Source of the DNA: Mytilus edulis
Lineage: Eukaryota; Mollusca; Bivalvia; Mytilida; Mytilidae
Reading direction: 5' to 3'
Length of the DNA: 64,000 nt
Assembly: GCF_963676685.1 (NCBI RefSeq)
Contig: NC_092345.1
Coordinates: 25,505,585-25,569,584 of the forward strand
The first letter of the stretch is position 1; each line of letters opens with the position of its first letter. Shown here piece after piece: positions 48,701 to 60,699 of the stretch. A program made the translations under genes and the position numbers. The notes below the pieces were generated by a model that worked only from the letters and a program-made list of their open reading frames with translations, was not told the origin of the DNA and searched no databases.

Positions 48701-51700
48701 GTGGAAAAGAGACTTATCGATATGTCAAACAGCTGGGTAGATCAACAAACTTTTCTTCGTTGTTGTTTATAGGCATAGTGTTAAGAATTAAAATTAAAAA
48801 AAAGTTTTTAGAAATCAACGCTTCCAACTACATGGTTAGGCTGATGAATACCACGAATCTCTGATCCTTTACCAATTTGTATGGATTATCAGCCAATTAA
48901 AAACTACACAAACTGCTATCCAAATGATGTATGTTTTATAAAAACGAGCGAGAACAATGGGAAATCTTCGAAGAAGATGTATATTAAGTACAAACCATAA
49001 CTATAAGGATTTCACCGGGAGAAGAGCTCAGTTATTTGGTAAAAATGTACCTACCAGACGAAATTATGGAACGCAATCACAAGATCCTAATTTGTAACAC
49101 ATCGTGAATGTTTTGCAGAAGATCACCAACAACTACATTTGAGTATCCAAGCTGTGATACATTATTGCATGTCAAGCTCGCAGCTTCGGATGCAAATTGG
49201 AGTTCTTTATTACTTATGGGAGGAGCATTTAAAGCCAATTTATTGCTAATGATCACAAGAACCATTCGACATATCGAACGATGTAGGTTTGCCACAACCT
49301 ACTATTATCTGGACATCTATGACAAACTAAAATCGCGATAAAAGTGTAACAATACTCGTAATGATATTAAATGACAAGAAATTGCAAACTGTTGTTAAAT
49401 CTTGTGCATGGGACGAGTGCACATGGATATTATAGAACATTTACCTGTCATAAAACAAAATGATTAGTAGGTTGAGATTTTTATCGATCAATTCATCAAA
49501 TGATTGTTATGTAACCCTTTAGCAAACCAAGGAATTATAGATGCAGCTGCAATTAAAACTTCTTGTTGTGGAAGGGATTTATTTTTGAGTCGGATGGCCT
49601 TTGTAGTTGCATACTGATATAAAATGAAGAAACATGGACGGATTTTCATAACAATCGTTTTACATTACTACAATTAAGGAACAGCCTTATGGTCCTGCCT
49701 CAAAGGGCGAAGTTGACATACAAAGTACTATCATCTTGCAATGTTTCCGCTGGTTTTTTCTAAGGAAGCACAATGACAGCTTCTGGTTTGACCCTTGAAA
49801 GCAACCCCTTGTCGACCGACCGAATTTTCTTCAATATTAGGTCTTGTTTTCAATTCTTTCACAAGGAACATGCTTCCTAAACAGAACCTGGAAATTTAAG
49901 CTACTAATTCAGTTTCTGAATCTATATTCACTGACATATAGTTCACATTTCTCGGGTCTGAGCTTATATGCGCAAATGAAATGTAAAAAATATTGTTTCA
50001 TATTATAATTTAGCGTATTTTTTAAAAATAATATCAATAAGAATTACTTTTTCAATTTACTGGATAGTTTTGTCTTTTTACATAAGCAAGAGTATTGATA
50101 TAATACCAGTATGACTGGCAACTGTCATAATCATTTTATGATCTATATAGACCCCTCCTCCTATGCCAATCAAATTACAAAACTATTCAGTTTACAAATA
50201 ACATGGCAGGCCTATAAATACACGTACTTTGACATCAATAGCATCAGATATAATTTGATCTTCATGTATATAGGTGTCATGTATAATTGAAATTAACATA
50301 AATTTTAAATGAGCATTTCTTTATCAAAATTATATACAGACGATAGAGTTAATCCCTTGTGTATATAGAACTTGATTTATTCTGCATTATACAAAAGAGC
50401 TGTAAATTGTTTCTGAAAGATGATTTATAAAAAGGTTTATACATAATTTAGATTTTTTTTAGAAAGTCAAAATCCAAGTGGGGTCTCTTTTTCTTGCTAA
50501 ATGTAAGCAACTATTATTTGTAAATAATAGTATTCCATTATTTTATCAGTGCATGTATTTGTATATTCATGTAATTCCAATATAGGGAATAATTAATAGA
50601 ATGAAAAACATCATATTAGGTTTACTGGTGTGAAAGTTACCCTTTGTCAACCATGCATCTTCAATGTCATAAATAATTGTTTCGACATATCTTTATTCTC
50701 ATAAAGACCAATGCATGACATCAGTACAGAGATAACTACATTAACAATTTACAATATATACTAAACAAGGGAGAGAGGTTACAAAAGTGACTATCCAGAA
50801 TCAAAATCAATATAGCTATTCTAAGGAGTGAGAACAAAAATATACATTTTTTGAAAACACATACACCCATTCACATGTTTATGTTTGGATTTAAAAAAAG
50901 ACTTAAAGTTTAAAGTCTCTTAATCCATTGGGCCCAGGTTTACTGAGAAACTACAATGATAATTTGTATAAGGTAATTTCATGAATTTCTTCTGTTTCAA
51001 AAAATAAATAGATATTCAGTTGCAATTTAAAAGTAGTTATTACGCAAATTAGTTGACCCACTGACATTAACTTTATTAAGCTATTTTCTCCACTGAAAAA
51101 AAAAATCTTTCTAAAAATCTGCAGTGATATAAATCAAAAATATGCAATAGTGCTATATTAAGTTATTTTTCTATACACCATCACTGCAATGAAGGAATAA
51201 AATATGATTGAAATCTTTCCATTAGCGACCACTTTGATGTATATCTTAATCGGAGAAAATAGGAGGTGCAGGTTACAAAATCGATAGAGCATCTAAAATT
51301 GGACCATCCAAGAGGTCCATGCAATGGATCTTATTTAGTCAGTAAGGCTATAAATCAAGTTTCGTTTCAGATGCGGATACAAAGCGATCATGGGTTGTCT
51401 TTAGACAAAAATATATGCAACGACATGCAGAGAATTACCAGTTTTAGTCAGCGGAAATGTATGAAATCCTCAACCAAGGATATCAACAATATTAAACAGA
51501 ATAGAATTTGGATTCTGCTTAATATAATAGCCGATTCGGTTTTCGGTTTTATTTTCTGTTCGATGGTAGCAGCCAACACGCATCGGATGTTTCGCTGTCC
51601 CGTTGTCCTCCTTGTAAAAAAAACATCAGATGTTCCAATGTTCCGTAGTCGTCCTTGTCCAAAACTATCGGATGTTAAATGTTCCGTGATATTTTGATCG

Positions 51701-53640
51701 ACCAACATATCAAATCACGTAATCATTGAAACAGAGATCCCATATTTTGTCTTTTGTCTTTTAGCATGTTTAATCACACCTGCGCTGTGCCGATGTCATA
51801 ACTAAAGCGAGAGGTCTCTTGGTTTAGGTCACTACATACGGAAATTGCATCGGGCAATTAGAGTACGGAATGACAATCATTCAATAGTAGAATATTTCTG
51901 AAGATGTTGTTTTCTGTAAAAAAAAACCACCTACGTCCATGCACAATTCTTTAATAGTCCCAGTTAAAACTTAGCCTTTCAAGTATATATTAAACATATT
52001 CAACATTTTTAATTTCATATGATTTTGAATATTGAAGAGCATAAAATCAAAAAGAATTTTTAAATCAGTATATCAAGGTTAGTTTTCAGTACGGGGTGAA
52101 GACCTGACGACTGGAAGGTACACTGGAACTGTACTAACAAGCCACAAGCAAAAGCACCAAATCTATCATCATAGTTTAAAAGTAATATTCCGATTTAAAA
52201 CGCAATGACCCTTGTTTTTTTTAGCACGATTGATAATAAGAGTATTAAAAGCAAATGTCGTAAAGCAACCTCAATATCAAACAGGTCATGAACAGTGAAA
52301 CAAATCAACCGTGCCTTTATTATATGCAAATTTAATTTGAGTAAAGTGATACAGATTCTAAAAGAATGATTAATGAAGGAACACACTTATTAACCTTTAT
52401 GGTCGCTGGTGTTCTCCCTACTGGTTTTTGATTGTGAAAAAACATATTTTTCTTGTGACAAACGCCCTTCTACATTTAAAGATACAAAAAACTTATCTGA
52501 TTTATGTCAAATTATTGATTTACGTCACATTATTGATTTACGTCACATTACAAGTGTATGCATTAGGTAGCAATAAACAGTTAGGAAAAAATACTAAAAT
52601 TTGCCCTTATGAATTTTACCATCCTGTTTTCATTGCTTTCTTGCAATATCAAGCTTACTGTTTGTGTCATATATGGGCATATGTATGTAATCAGAATCTT
52701 CCATAGATTTTATATCCATTATATAAAATGGTAAAATATAATTTCTTTTTTGTGTATCCATGGCAACAGTCTGCATTTATTTGTTATAAAATAAGTTGCA
52801 AAAAGGGGGGGGGGGGAGATGTCACATATTTCCCCAAAATTTGGCTAAAAGTCGAATTTCAATTGCTTGAAGTAATACCTTTTCTGAAACTGTGTACATA
52901 TATCATTCAGCAAATCCAATGAAAATCATATGTCTTTCATCTCATTTTTTTGTAAAATTGCGTCAAAAACTTCGTGTAGAAAAAGAGTGTTTGTAAACAG
53001 TACATTAATTTCTGGACCGATGGCCGGTCTAGCTATGAAAATACGGATTGTCAAACAGAAAACAGCCCATAAAACATGTAAAAAATAATCTCGAAGCTCT
53101 TATAAACCATCTTTGAAGGCTAAATTAGCACTCATCTGTCTAAAAATGAATTTTATTGCACAATAACTTTCCTATTTGAAAATTCCGCAGGGGCCAAAAT
53201 GCGAAACTAAACTCCTTACTGTGTATTGCTACCTTACACAAATTAATACACCAGGGTTTTCGATATTACAAACTAGTCAAAACATTTACTAAATTTTATC
53301 ATCGGTATAAAGCCATCATTCGTAAATATAAATCAACAAGCAGACATCTTAAATACATTCAGGTATTTCACATTCAATGTTTATCACTCGGGTAATATTC
53401 TTAACAAAAAAAATCAAAAAAATGTCGGCATTAATTCACCTCAAAAGCTTACCAACCCTCTAAACAGACCTATTAAGAAATGATATAGTTGCGTTACTGT
53501 TGTCAGGTCATTAAAGATGGCATATTTTGACTTTAATATTGATTCACTAATAGGGTCTTCATGGTCTTTGCATTGGAAATAAACACATTTATTCTGAAAC
53601 CAGTTGTTGGCATGACACGGGTTATGTTCTTCTCATATAT
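48701..53640. other. No gene recognised
   Basis: It is AT-rich sequence with only short frames. The frames at 49077-49295 (minus) and 49108-49341 (plus) overlap each other and neither resembles a known family. The plus frame at 51266-51697 begins at a GTG and ends in degenerate copies of ggatgttccgatgttccg-like wording, so it is repeat-derived. The stretch 50682-50930 resembles a LINE 3' end in reverse orientation (word tctttattctcataaagacc). A small 18-bp tandem repeat is listed separately. Confidence 0.5.
52501..52551 (+). repeat. 18-bp tandem repeat, nearly 3 copies
   Basis: The unit is tttacgtcacattattga. Each of the last two copies carries TTACGTCA, a variant of the CRE/ATF site. No gene start is evident nearby, so a regulatory role is not supported. 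Confidence 0.75.
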
Positions 53641-54165
53641 TTTATGATGGTGTAATTCTAAACCCCTAACGGGAGGGATTGTGCTTGATATTCATATGAT
53701 GAAGTCATAATCGTTCAATCAGTTTAATTTAGGTCTGGATCTGGCATGTCAGTAACTGCTAGTAGTCCGATGTTAATTTATGTATCATTGTTATTTTTCT
53801 TTGTTTCTTTTGTTACCTATTCTGAAATCGAACTCGGACTACTTTTTAACTGAATTTAATTGTGTGTTTGTTTTTCTACATTGGCTAGAGGTATAGAGGG
53901 AGGATTGAAATATTAGTTACACTTGAATAGACTTAGTTAGATTTAGTTAATCTATATATTTCGGAGATTAGTATGACGTTTATTATCACTGAACTATTTC
54001 ATATTTTTGTTAAGGGGCCAGCTGAAGCACGCCTCCGGGTGTGGGATTTTCTCGCTGTGTTGAAGAACCATTGTAGCCTTCGGCTGTTTTCTGCTTTTTG
54101 GTCGGGTTGTTGTCTTTTTGGCACATTCTCCATTTCCATTCTCCATTTTATTGAAAAATGTTGAA
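53640..54165 (+). repeat. Mussel interspersed repeat
   Basis: It runs from ggtgtaattctaaacccc and gggagggattgtgcttg to ggggccagctgaagcac, ggtcgggttgttgtct and ttggcacattctcc. I recognise the order from Mytilus DNA; the copy appears to have lost a middle section. The frames across it are not genes. Confidence 0.65.
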
Positions 54166-54786
54166 AATATTAGGAAAACGTACATAATGTTAAAGTATTG
54201 TGAATACAAAAGCTCATAATTAAAGTGCAAATCTACTCGATAACCTGGTGCTTATGAACATATATGAATTATTAAATAGACACTACAATGTCAATTTCCG
54301 CAAGGTGATGAAAAAACTAGTCTTCAGTAAAATATGTCAGTTTTAATGAAAATGAAAAGAATAATAAAAGCCACTTAACATTGTTTATAGACATATTTTT
54401 AGTCTTAACGGTGAGGTTTAACCATAACAATTCTCTTAATGCAGTCAAATGAACTATGAAGTTTGTTTTAAAATCTCGATAAACAACAGTGAGCCAGTGT
54501 TAACGTTTTTCAATCAAGCCACATGTTCCTCCGATTTACCGGAAGTGGTGTCTGCAATGTCACGTATTGAGTCATGTCATTTTTTCAAAAGAGAAGAAAA
54601 GAACATTGAAACTGTCTGTAAATGAGATTAATTTAAATTCACGTTAGGTTTAACAAGCCTGTTTAAGGATATGTCTTTTGGTTATTGACATTTATGTTTT
54701 GTTGTTGTTGTTGCTAAAAGTGCAATTAAAACGGATATTGTTAAGGAAAATGTATTGAACAAATTCGGACCAGCATGCTTTATCTC

Positions 54787-54871
54787 CACAGGCACTTGTC
54801 TCAGAATTTTTTTTCCTATATACCTTAATATAACACATAGGAAAAAAAAATTTCTGAGACAAGTGTCTGTG
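54787..54871. repeat. 85-bp hairpin element
   Basis: The arms cacaggcacttgtctcagaa and, on the other side, ttctgagacaagtgtctgtg close on a T8/A9 pair and a loop containing taccttaatataacac. The loop wording, extended to 19 bases, recurs at 31298-31316 outside a hairpin. It is probably a small foldback MITE. Confidence 0.8.
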
Positions 54872-56398
54872 TTTATCTCTAATTTTCAATCTCTGGAACC
54901 ATGGAACAATGACCGACATATATCCTCGTACATAACCAATTGCTTTGACGTTATTCACTGCTGCTTAGAGGAAATAACCAAAAGTTCCGGTATTTTCAGG
55001 GAGACACGAGACAATCATGATAGTAAAACATGCGATATAATAAACTCTCAAACACTTTGACAGATTTATAAGAAAACGATCTAGCCATAAATCTTTTTTT
55101 ACTAATAATAAAAAAATCAGAGCTGATAGCCCGGAGTGTGGAAATAAATAACGGATCACTTAAATTATTATGAAAGCAATTCACACCAACCAAGCAAACT
55201 ATGTTTAAATGTTGCTTTTTTCAAAAAATGATATATTTCCATTTGTCTCCACCCACACAGATTAGAATAAATATATATGTTGATTCATATTAAAATTGAT
55301 ATAATTCTATACATTGCGTCTCTGCATCATCCATGCTAATCTTTTCGGGAAACAAATAAACCAGAAATTGACTAGGATTCTTTTAATAAAAAATGAATTT
55401 AAGGGTTTAACACCAACTTCCATCAATCAATGATAAATTGTTATGGTTTTTTACAGTTACTTGTTTTTCTGTTTTATTTACATATTTTTAAAAGGGCTAA
55501 AATGTATCTAATATAAATTTTGAAAGCAATTAACACTTTAGTGTCCTCTGAAACTATAATCTTGGTAATAATAAGTCCAATAATCAATCGTAAACTGTTA
55601 CAGTTATTATCAGTTGATGTCTTCATATTGAATATTTGAAAGTTGTTCAAAATCCTTCCTTTAAAAATTTCTTATAATTGTTTTAATGTTGTCCTGTTAT
55701 ACAATGTCCCTCCCTGGTCATGAGACATGTTTTGAGCAACAATATATTACGTCTCAGTGTCAGTGATCTGATCATCCTATTTTCTTATTTCTGCAAAGTT
55801 TTGTTAGACGATTCATTGTTAAACCATTGTTTACTCACAAAACATGTCACATCAAACGTTTGCACGTTTTAAATAAAGCAACTACATCTAAATTGATGTA
55901 GACGCCAGAAATAAGTAGACACTATCGCCATTTTTATGAATTTTCATTGTACTTGGGAAACATTATTTCGACAAAGAAACTAAGTCACTCAATAAGTAAA
56001 AGAAATATATTTTTTAGGTGGAAATAAGTTTGTCTTTTATCAAAATGATTTAGAAGTAGTAATGTAAAGTCAAATCTAATCAACACATGCGTTTTACAAA
56101 ACAAACTTTTAAAAAATGAAATTAATTTCAGTATATAAAAATTTCGAATACATATGTACACGTGTCTTAAAAATTGTCAAAATGATTATCGCTCTGAGGA
56201 AGAAGAAGATGCATAAAAGGATGACATGAATTACAAAGAAAGAACACATCAACCAAGTGTACTTTTCGCAATGTTGCTTTTGACATAACTTTTCTTCCTA
56301 AAATGACATACTTCACATGTCTCTAAGTTAGGACTACCCGAAAAGTCACTGATGTCCTGTGTTGGTCTTAGGATAGTCATAAGTTTTTTTTATATAAT
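54872..56398. other. No gene recognised
   Basis: The tract is AT-rich with overlapping short frames on both strands and no domain. A fragment near 56325-56385 (aggactacc, gtcttaggatagtcataag) resembles a repeat also hinted at near 60340. Confidence 0.45.
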
Positions 56399-56841
56399 AA
56401 TAGTTATCAAAAGTACCAGGATTATAATTTTATACGCAAGACGCGCGTTTCGTCTACATAAGACTCATCAGTGACGCTCAGATCAAAATAGTTAAAAAGC
56501 CAAACAAATACAAAGTTGAAGAGCATTGAGAACCCAAAATTCCCAAAAGTTGTGCCAAATACGGCTAAGGTAATCTACTCCTGGGGTAAGAAAATCCTTA
56601 GTTTTTCGAAAAATTCAAAAAGTTTTGTAAACAGAAAATTTATAAAAATGACCATACAATTGATGTTCATGTCAACACCGAAGTGCTGACTACTGGGCTG
56701 GGGATACCCTCGGGGACGAAACGTCCACCAGCAGTGGCATCGACCCAGTGGTGTAAATAGTTATCAAAAGTACCAGGATTATAATTTTATACGCCAGACG
56801 CGCGTTTCGTCTACATAAGACTCATCAGTGACGCTCAGATA
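56399..56841 (+). repeat. Mussel repeat with duplicated GACGCGCGTTTCGTCTACAT end
   Basis: The word series tagttatcaaaagtaccagg, acgcgcgtttcgtctacata and agactcatcagtgacgctca occurs at 56401-56484 and again at 56758-56840 in the same orientation. Between them are ccaacaaatac-like and ctcggggacgaaacgtcc segments. The second copy stops exactly where LINE coding sequence begins. Confidence 0.8.
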
Positions 56842-58690
56842 AACTCTTCATACATACCAGGATGTATCTAGAGCTTTCGATAAAGTTTGGCATAAAGGAC
56901 TTTTATTTCAACTTAAACAATCAGACTTAAATGACCAGCTCTTATCTATTGAAAGCTATCTTTCGGATCGTCAACAAAAGGTAGTTTCAGAAGGCTTTTC
57001 GTCAACTCTAAGAAGTATACATGCAGGTGTTCACAAGGGATCAGTTTTGGGACCCTTTCTGTTTCTTATTTATATAAATGATATAGTAAATGACATTGCT
57101 AATGATATTAGACTTTTTGCAGATGACACCTCTTTATTTGTCATAGTAGATGATGATCATGCTGTAGCGGTTGCTTCTTTGACTGATGACTTGGATGTTA
57201 TCTCAAATTGGGCAAAATCATGGGCTGTTCAATTTAACTCTAAGAAAACTAAAAATATTGTATTTACAAGAAGGGACAGGGAGCATCCACCTGTATTTTA
57301 TGGGATAAATGGTGAAGAGGTTGAGAAAATAAATATTCACTGTCATCTTGGGATAACATTTCAGTCATCAGCTTCATGGAACACGCATATTGAAATTATT
57401 TATAAAAAAGCATGCTCTCGTCTATCTGTGCTTCGTCAAGTTAAATACTTATTAGATAGGAGTTCACTTATACGTATGTATATGCTTTTATTAGACCTAT
57501 ATTAGAATATGGTGATGTTGTTTGGGGCAATTTCTCCCAGCATTAGTCTGAGGTTCTTGAAAATATTCAGATAGAAGCTGCTAGAATTATTACAGGATTA
57601 CGACGTAATTCCTCCAAACAAAAAGTTTATATTGAATTATGTTTAGAAACTCTGGAGAATAGACGTAATAAACATAAGCTTATACTATTCTATAAAATAT
57701 TAAATGGGATGACACCTGCATACTTATATGAGTTAGTCCAGCCATATCTTCCCAGACAAACCCCTTATACTTTGAGGAATGAAAATAACACTTTTCACCC
57801 GCCTCTTGCTAGAACTAGCTCTTATTTTAATAGTTTCCATTCCTTCCACTATAAGACTTTGGAATAGTCTTCCTTTGAGTTTACAAAAGTCACCAAGTTT
57901 GGGTATATTTAGAAGTGGACTGGATATGTTTTATAGGACTGATGATATATTTAAACCTTTCAACTATGGGATAAGGAAACCTAATATAAATCATTGTCTA
58001 CTCAGAAATAATGCTAGCAACCTTAAATCTCATGTTTAATCAGTTCTTATCCGAAAACACTTTTTGCGCAAACTGTAACCATCCTGTTGAGGATAACAAA
58101 CATTTCTTTTTTATTTGCCCTAAGTATAATGATGTAAGACAGATCCTTCTTGATTCCATTTACTCCATTGTTGATATTGTTGACATTAATACTGAATTAC
58201 TACTTTTTGGAAACAGATTATTTTCATATGATATGAATATTGCTATTTTTAAATCTGTTCAGAAATATATCAGTTACACTCAACGCTTTGTTTGAAACTT
58301 ACTTAATTTTTGTTTCATCTAGTTTTATTTTTTTTCTACACTCCAACATTAATTCATTTATTCCACTAAGCAAGCTTAGTGTCTCTTTCAAGCCATATAT
58401 ATATTTCTAATGACTTATAAAGGATATTTGGATGTTTCAAGGTACTTTAATTAACTGATGATTAATTGCCTATATATTTAAATATACTTTGCATTTAGTA
58501 AGTAACACTGTTAACATATATTTGCTCGTGTGAGCTCACAAGTAGCATGCATGTTCCACTATATTGCATTATTTTAAATACAGTTGTTATAATTGAATTA
58601 TACCTTGTACATGTATTAAAGAAAGAGCTTTTATAGGCTGTGCCTGTTGCTCAATCCTTTTCATGTCTTAATGAATAAAAATATGTTAAA
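56842..58690 (+). mobile_element. Decayed LINE A, RT domain to 3' end
   Basis: ORF2 is 5' truncated and enters inside the reverse transcriptase at AFDKVWHKGLL. Visible landmarks are GVHKGSVLGPFLF, the catalytic RLFADDTSLF, the thumb region (RPILEYGDVVWG), RLWNSLPLSL and a C-terminal CxxC-x8-H-x4-C knuckle near 58070. The frame is broken by a shift near 57478, TAG at 57544, and shifts near 57840 and 58015; it ends at 58295. The 3' UTR extends to about 58690. Endonuclease and ORF1 are missing. It is a non-LTR retrotransposon whose clade (Jockey/I-like) I cannot settle. Confidence 0.85.
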
Positions 58691-58699
58691 AATCAATAG

Positions 58700-59275
58700 A
58701 TAGCAGGATTAAAATTTTATATTTACGCAAGACCCGCGTTTCGTCTGCAAAAGACTCATCAGTGACGGTCGAATAAAATTTTTTAATTAAAAGACCAAAT
58801 AGAGTACGAAGTTGAAGAGTATTGAGGACACTCATTTTTTATATTAATTTGGAAAATGAGTCTTGTGTAGACGAAACGCGCGTCTGGCGTATTAAATTAT
58901 AATCATGGTACCTTTGATAACTATTTTACACCACTGGGTCAATGCCAATGCTGGTGGACGTTTTGTCCCCGAGGGTATCAACAGCCTAGTAGTTAGCACT
59001 TCGGTGTTGACATTAATATCAATTATTTGGTCATTTTAATAAATTTCCTGTGTATAAATCTTCGAATTTTTCGAAAAACTATGGATTTTCTTACCCCAGG
59101 AGAAGATTACCTTAGCCGTATTTGGCACAACTTTTTGGAATTTTGAGTCCTCAATGCTCTCCAACTTTGTACTTGCTTGGCTTTTTAACTGTTTTGATAT
59201 GAGCGTCATTTATGATGAGTCTGGCGTATTTTAAATTATAATCCTGGTACCTTTGATAGCTATCTTATTAGTTTC
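58700..59275 (-). repeat. Same GACGCGCG repeat family, mostly reverse orientation
   Basis: It contains two palindromically related end segments (aagacccgcgtttcgtctgc at 58730; gtagacgaaacgcgcgtctg at 58868) and a long reverse-oriented body (ttcttaccccaggagaagat, ccgagggtatcaac). With 56399-56841 it brackets LINE A. Confidence 0.75.
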
Positions 59276-59405
59276 CCTGTTCTTTTCTTGCTTTTAACTT
59301 AATCTTAATAGGTTGACGAGTTATCATGATTTGTCAACATTGAAAATACGATGTATTGATGTCATGAATGCACGATTTTAGTTTTTAACCTTATTACATA
59401 CGATA

Positions 59406-59545
59406 CAGTGGTATAAGGTAAAATCACAAAAATACTGAACTTCGAGGAAAATTCAAAGCGGAAAGTCCCTAATCAAATGGCAAAATCAAATGATAAAACA
59501 CATCATGCGAATTGACAACAACTGTCGTATTCCTGACTTAGTATA
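59406..59545 (+). repeat. Mussel interspersed repeat fragment
   Basis: It includes gcggaaagtccctaatcaaa, aatggcaaaatcaaatgata and gtcgtattcctgactta. It is recognised from wording only. Confidence 0.55.
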
Positions 59546-59777
59546 GTGTAGAAAATTGAATTCAAGTCACTTGTACAAAAACAAAAATGTCATCATTTTA
59601 TTCATAAATTCTGAATTATTTTGTATTTAGAATTTCATATGTATATTGGTGTATTATCTATAGATATTTGTTTTATATAGATTACATTTTGTTTTTAAAT
59701 AAATATATATAAATATTACTTTTGCAAATTATCTAATTATATAAATCAAACGTTTAGTAATTCATTGTAAAAACATA

Positions 59778-60207
59778 CTGTAAACCAACAAATTTTCGCA
59801 GCGATTTAATTTCGCGATTTACAGATATGTTTCATGTTTTACATATTCGCGACGATTTATATTAATAAATTATCGTTGGTTATCTCAACGAGATTGATTT
59901 TTTTCGCTTGAGTCGTTCACGGCGAAAGCGAGAAAAGCAATTGAGTTGAGATGACCAATGATAATCTGTTTATCGCTATTTTACCTATGACGATGTTGTC
60001 AATTTCATGTCAATTTCAGTAGCAACGCCACGTGGCTCCTTAGTTTCTAGCGATAATTTTCCGTCTCAAGCAAGTAGCATGATATGAAAAATAATCATAA
60101 AAAAGATCAAAGGAAAAATGCACAAACTAGCGATAATCACGAATATAACTTTACTACTTTCGAAAGTCGCGGAAAAAAATCCCTCGCGAAAATTAGTCGG
60201 TTTACAG
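59778..60207. mobile_element. TA-flanked MITE with CTGTAAACC termini
   Basis: The left end is ctgtaaaccaacaaattttc and the right end is, inverted, ctgtaaaccgactaattttc. TA dinucleotides flank both ends (59776-59777, 60208-60209). The interior repeats cgcga words (ttcgcgattt, tattcgcgacg, ccctcgcgaaa). A second palindrome lies inside at 59870-59964. A non-autonomous Tc1/mariner-like type is inferred from the TA target. Confidence 0.75.
59870..59964. repeat. Palindrome nested in the MITE
   Basis: The arms ttatcgttggttatctcaac and, inverted, ttatcattggtcatctcaac extend to about 38 bp through a ttttcgc segment. The centre is gagtcgttcacggcgaaagc. It looks like a separate foldback element inserted in, or recruited by, the CTGTAAACC MITE. 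Confidence 0.75.
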
Positions 60208-60699
60208 TACTATTTTACGTGATTTTTTCCGTAAATCTATGTTTATATTTGAAAATTAAAAAAACTCAAAAAATTCAAAGGTTTAGAATATGTTCGCTAA
60301 GATCAAAACAGCTTTGAGACGAGGTCTGAGATATGTTCTACGATAGTCATAAGAGGACCATAAGACATGTCCGACGATATATAACCAGACTCAGTTTCAC
60401 AAATGTGAAAATGATATACAAAATCAGATATGCAGATTTTTATTAGATTTAGACAGATTTTATGTTTCTAAATGAATACAGAATTTCAGAAAGATGCTAA
60501 ATACCATCAAGTAACTTCCGCCTTAAGAAAAGTCAACATAATACTAAATACATGTATAAATGTTTTATAGTATGCTTTCATATATGTATAAAAATCATGT
60601 TTGCCCACGATGATGATCATGCTGGGAGCATATGTACTAATACAAGTTATCAGCTTCGCGTTGAAGAAGGTTTGATGTCGTACATATTCAAATCCGCTG

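Noticed and set aside
49077-49341. Overlapping antisense frames (72 and 77 residues)
   Set aside because: Both have fairly protein-like composition, but neither matches a family I know, and no splice context supports one over the other.
51266-51697. 143-residue plus-strand frame
   Set aside because: It starts at GTG, has no recognisable domain, and its end is made of degenerate nucleotide repeats.
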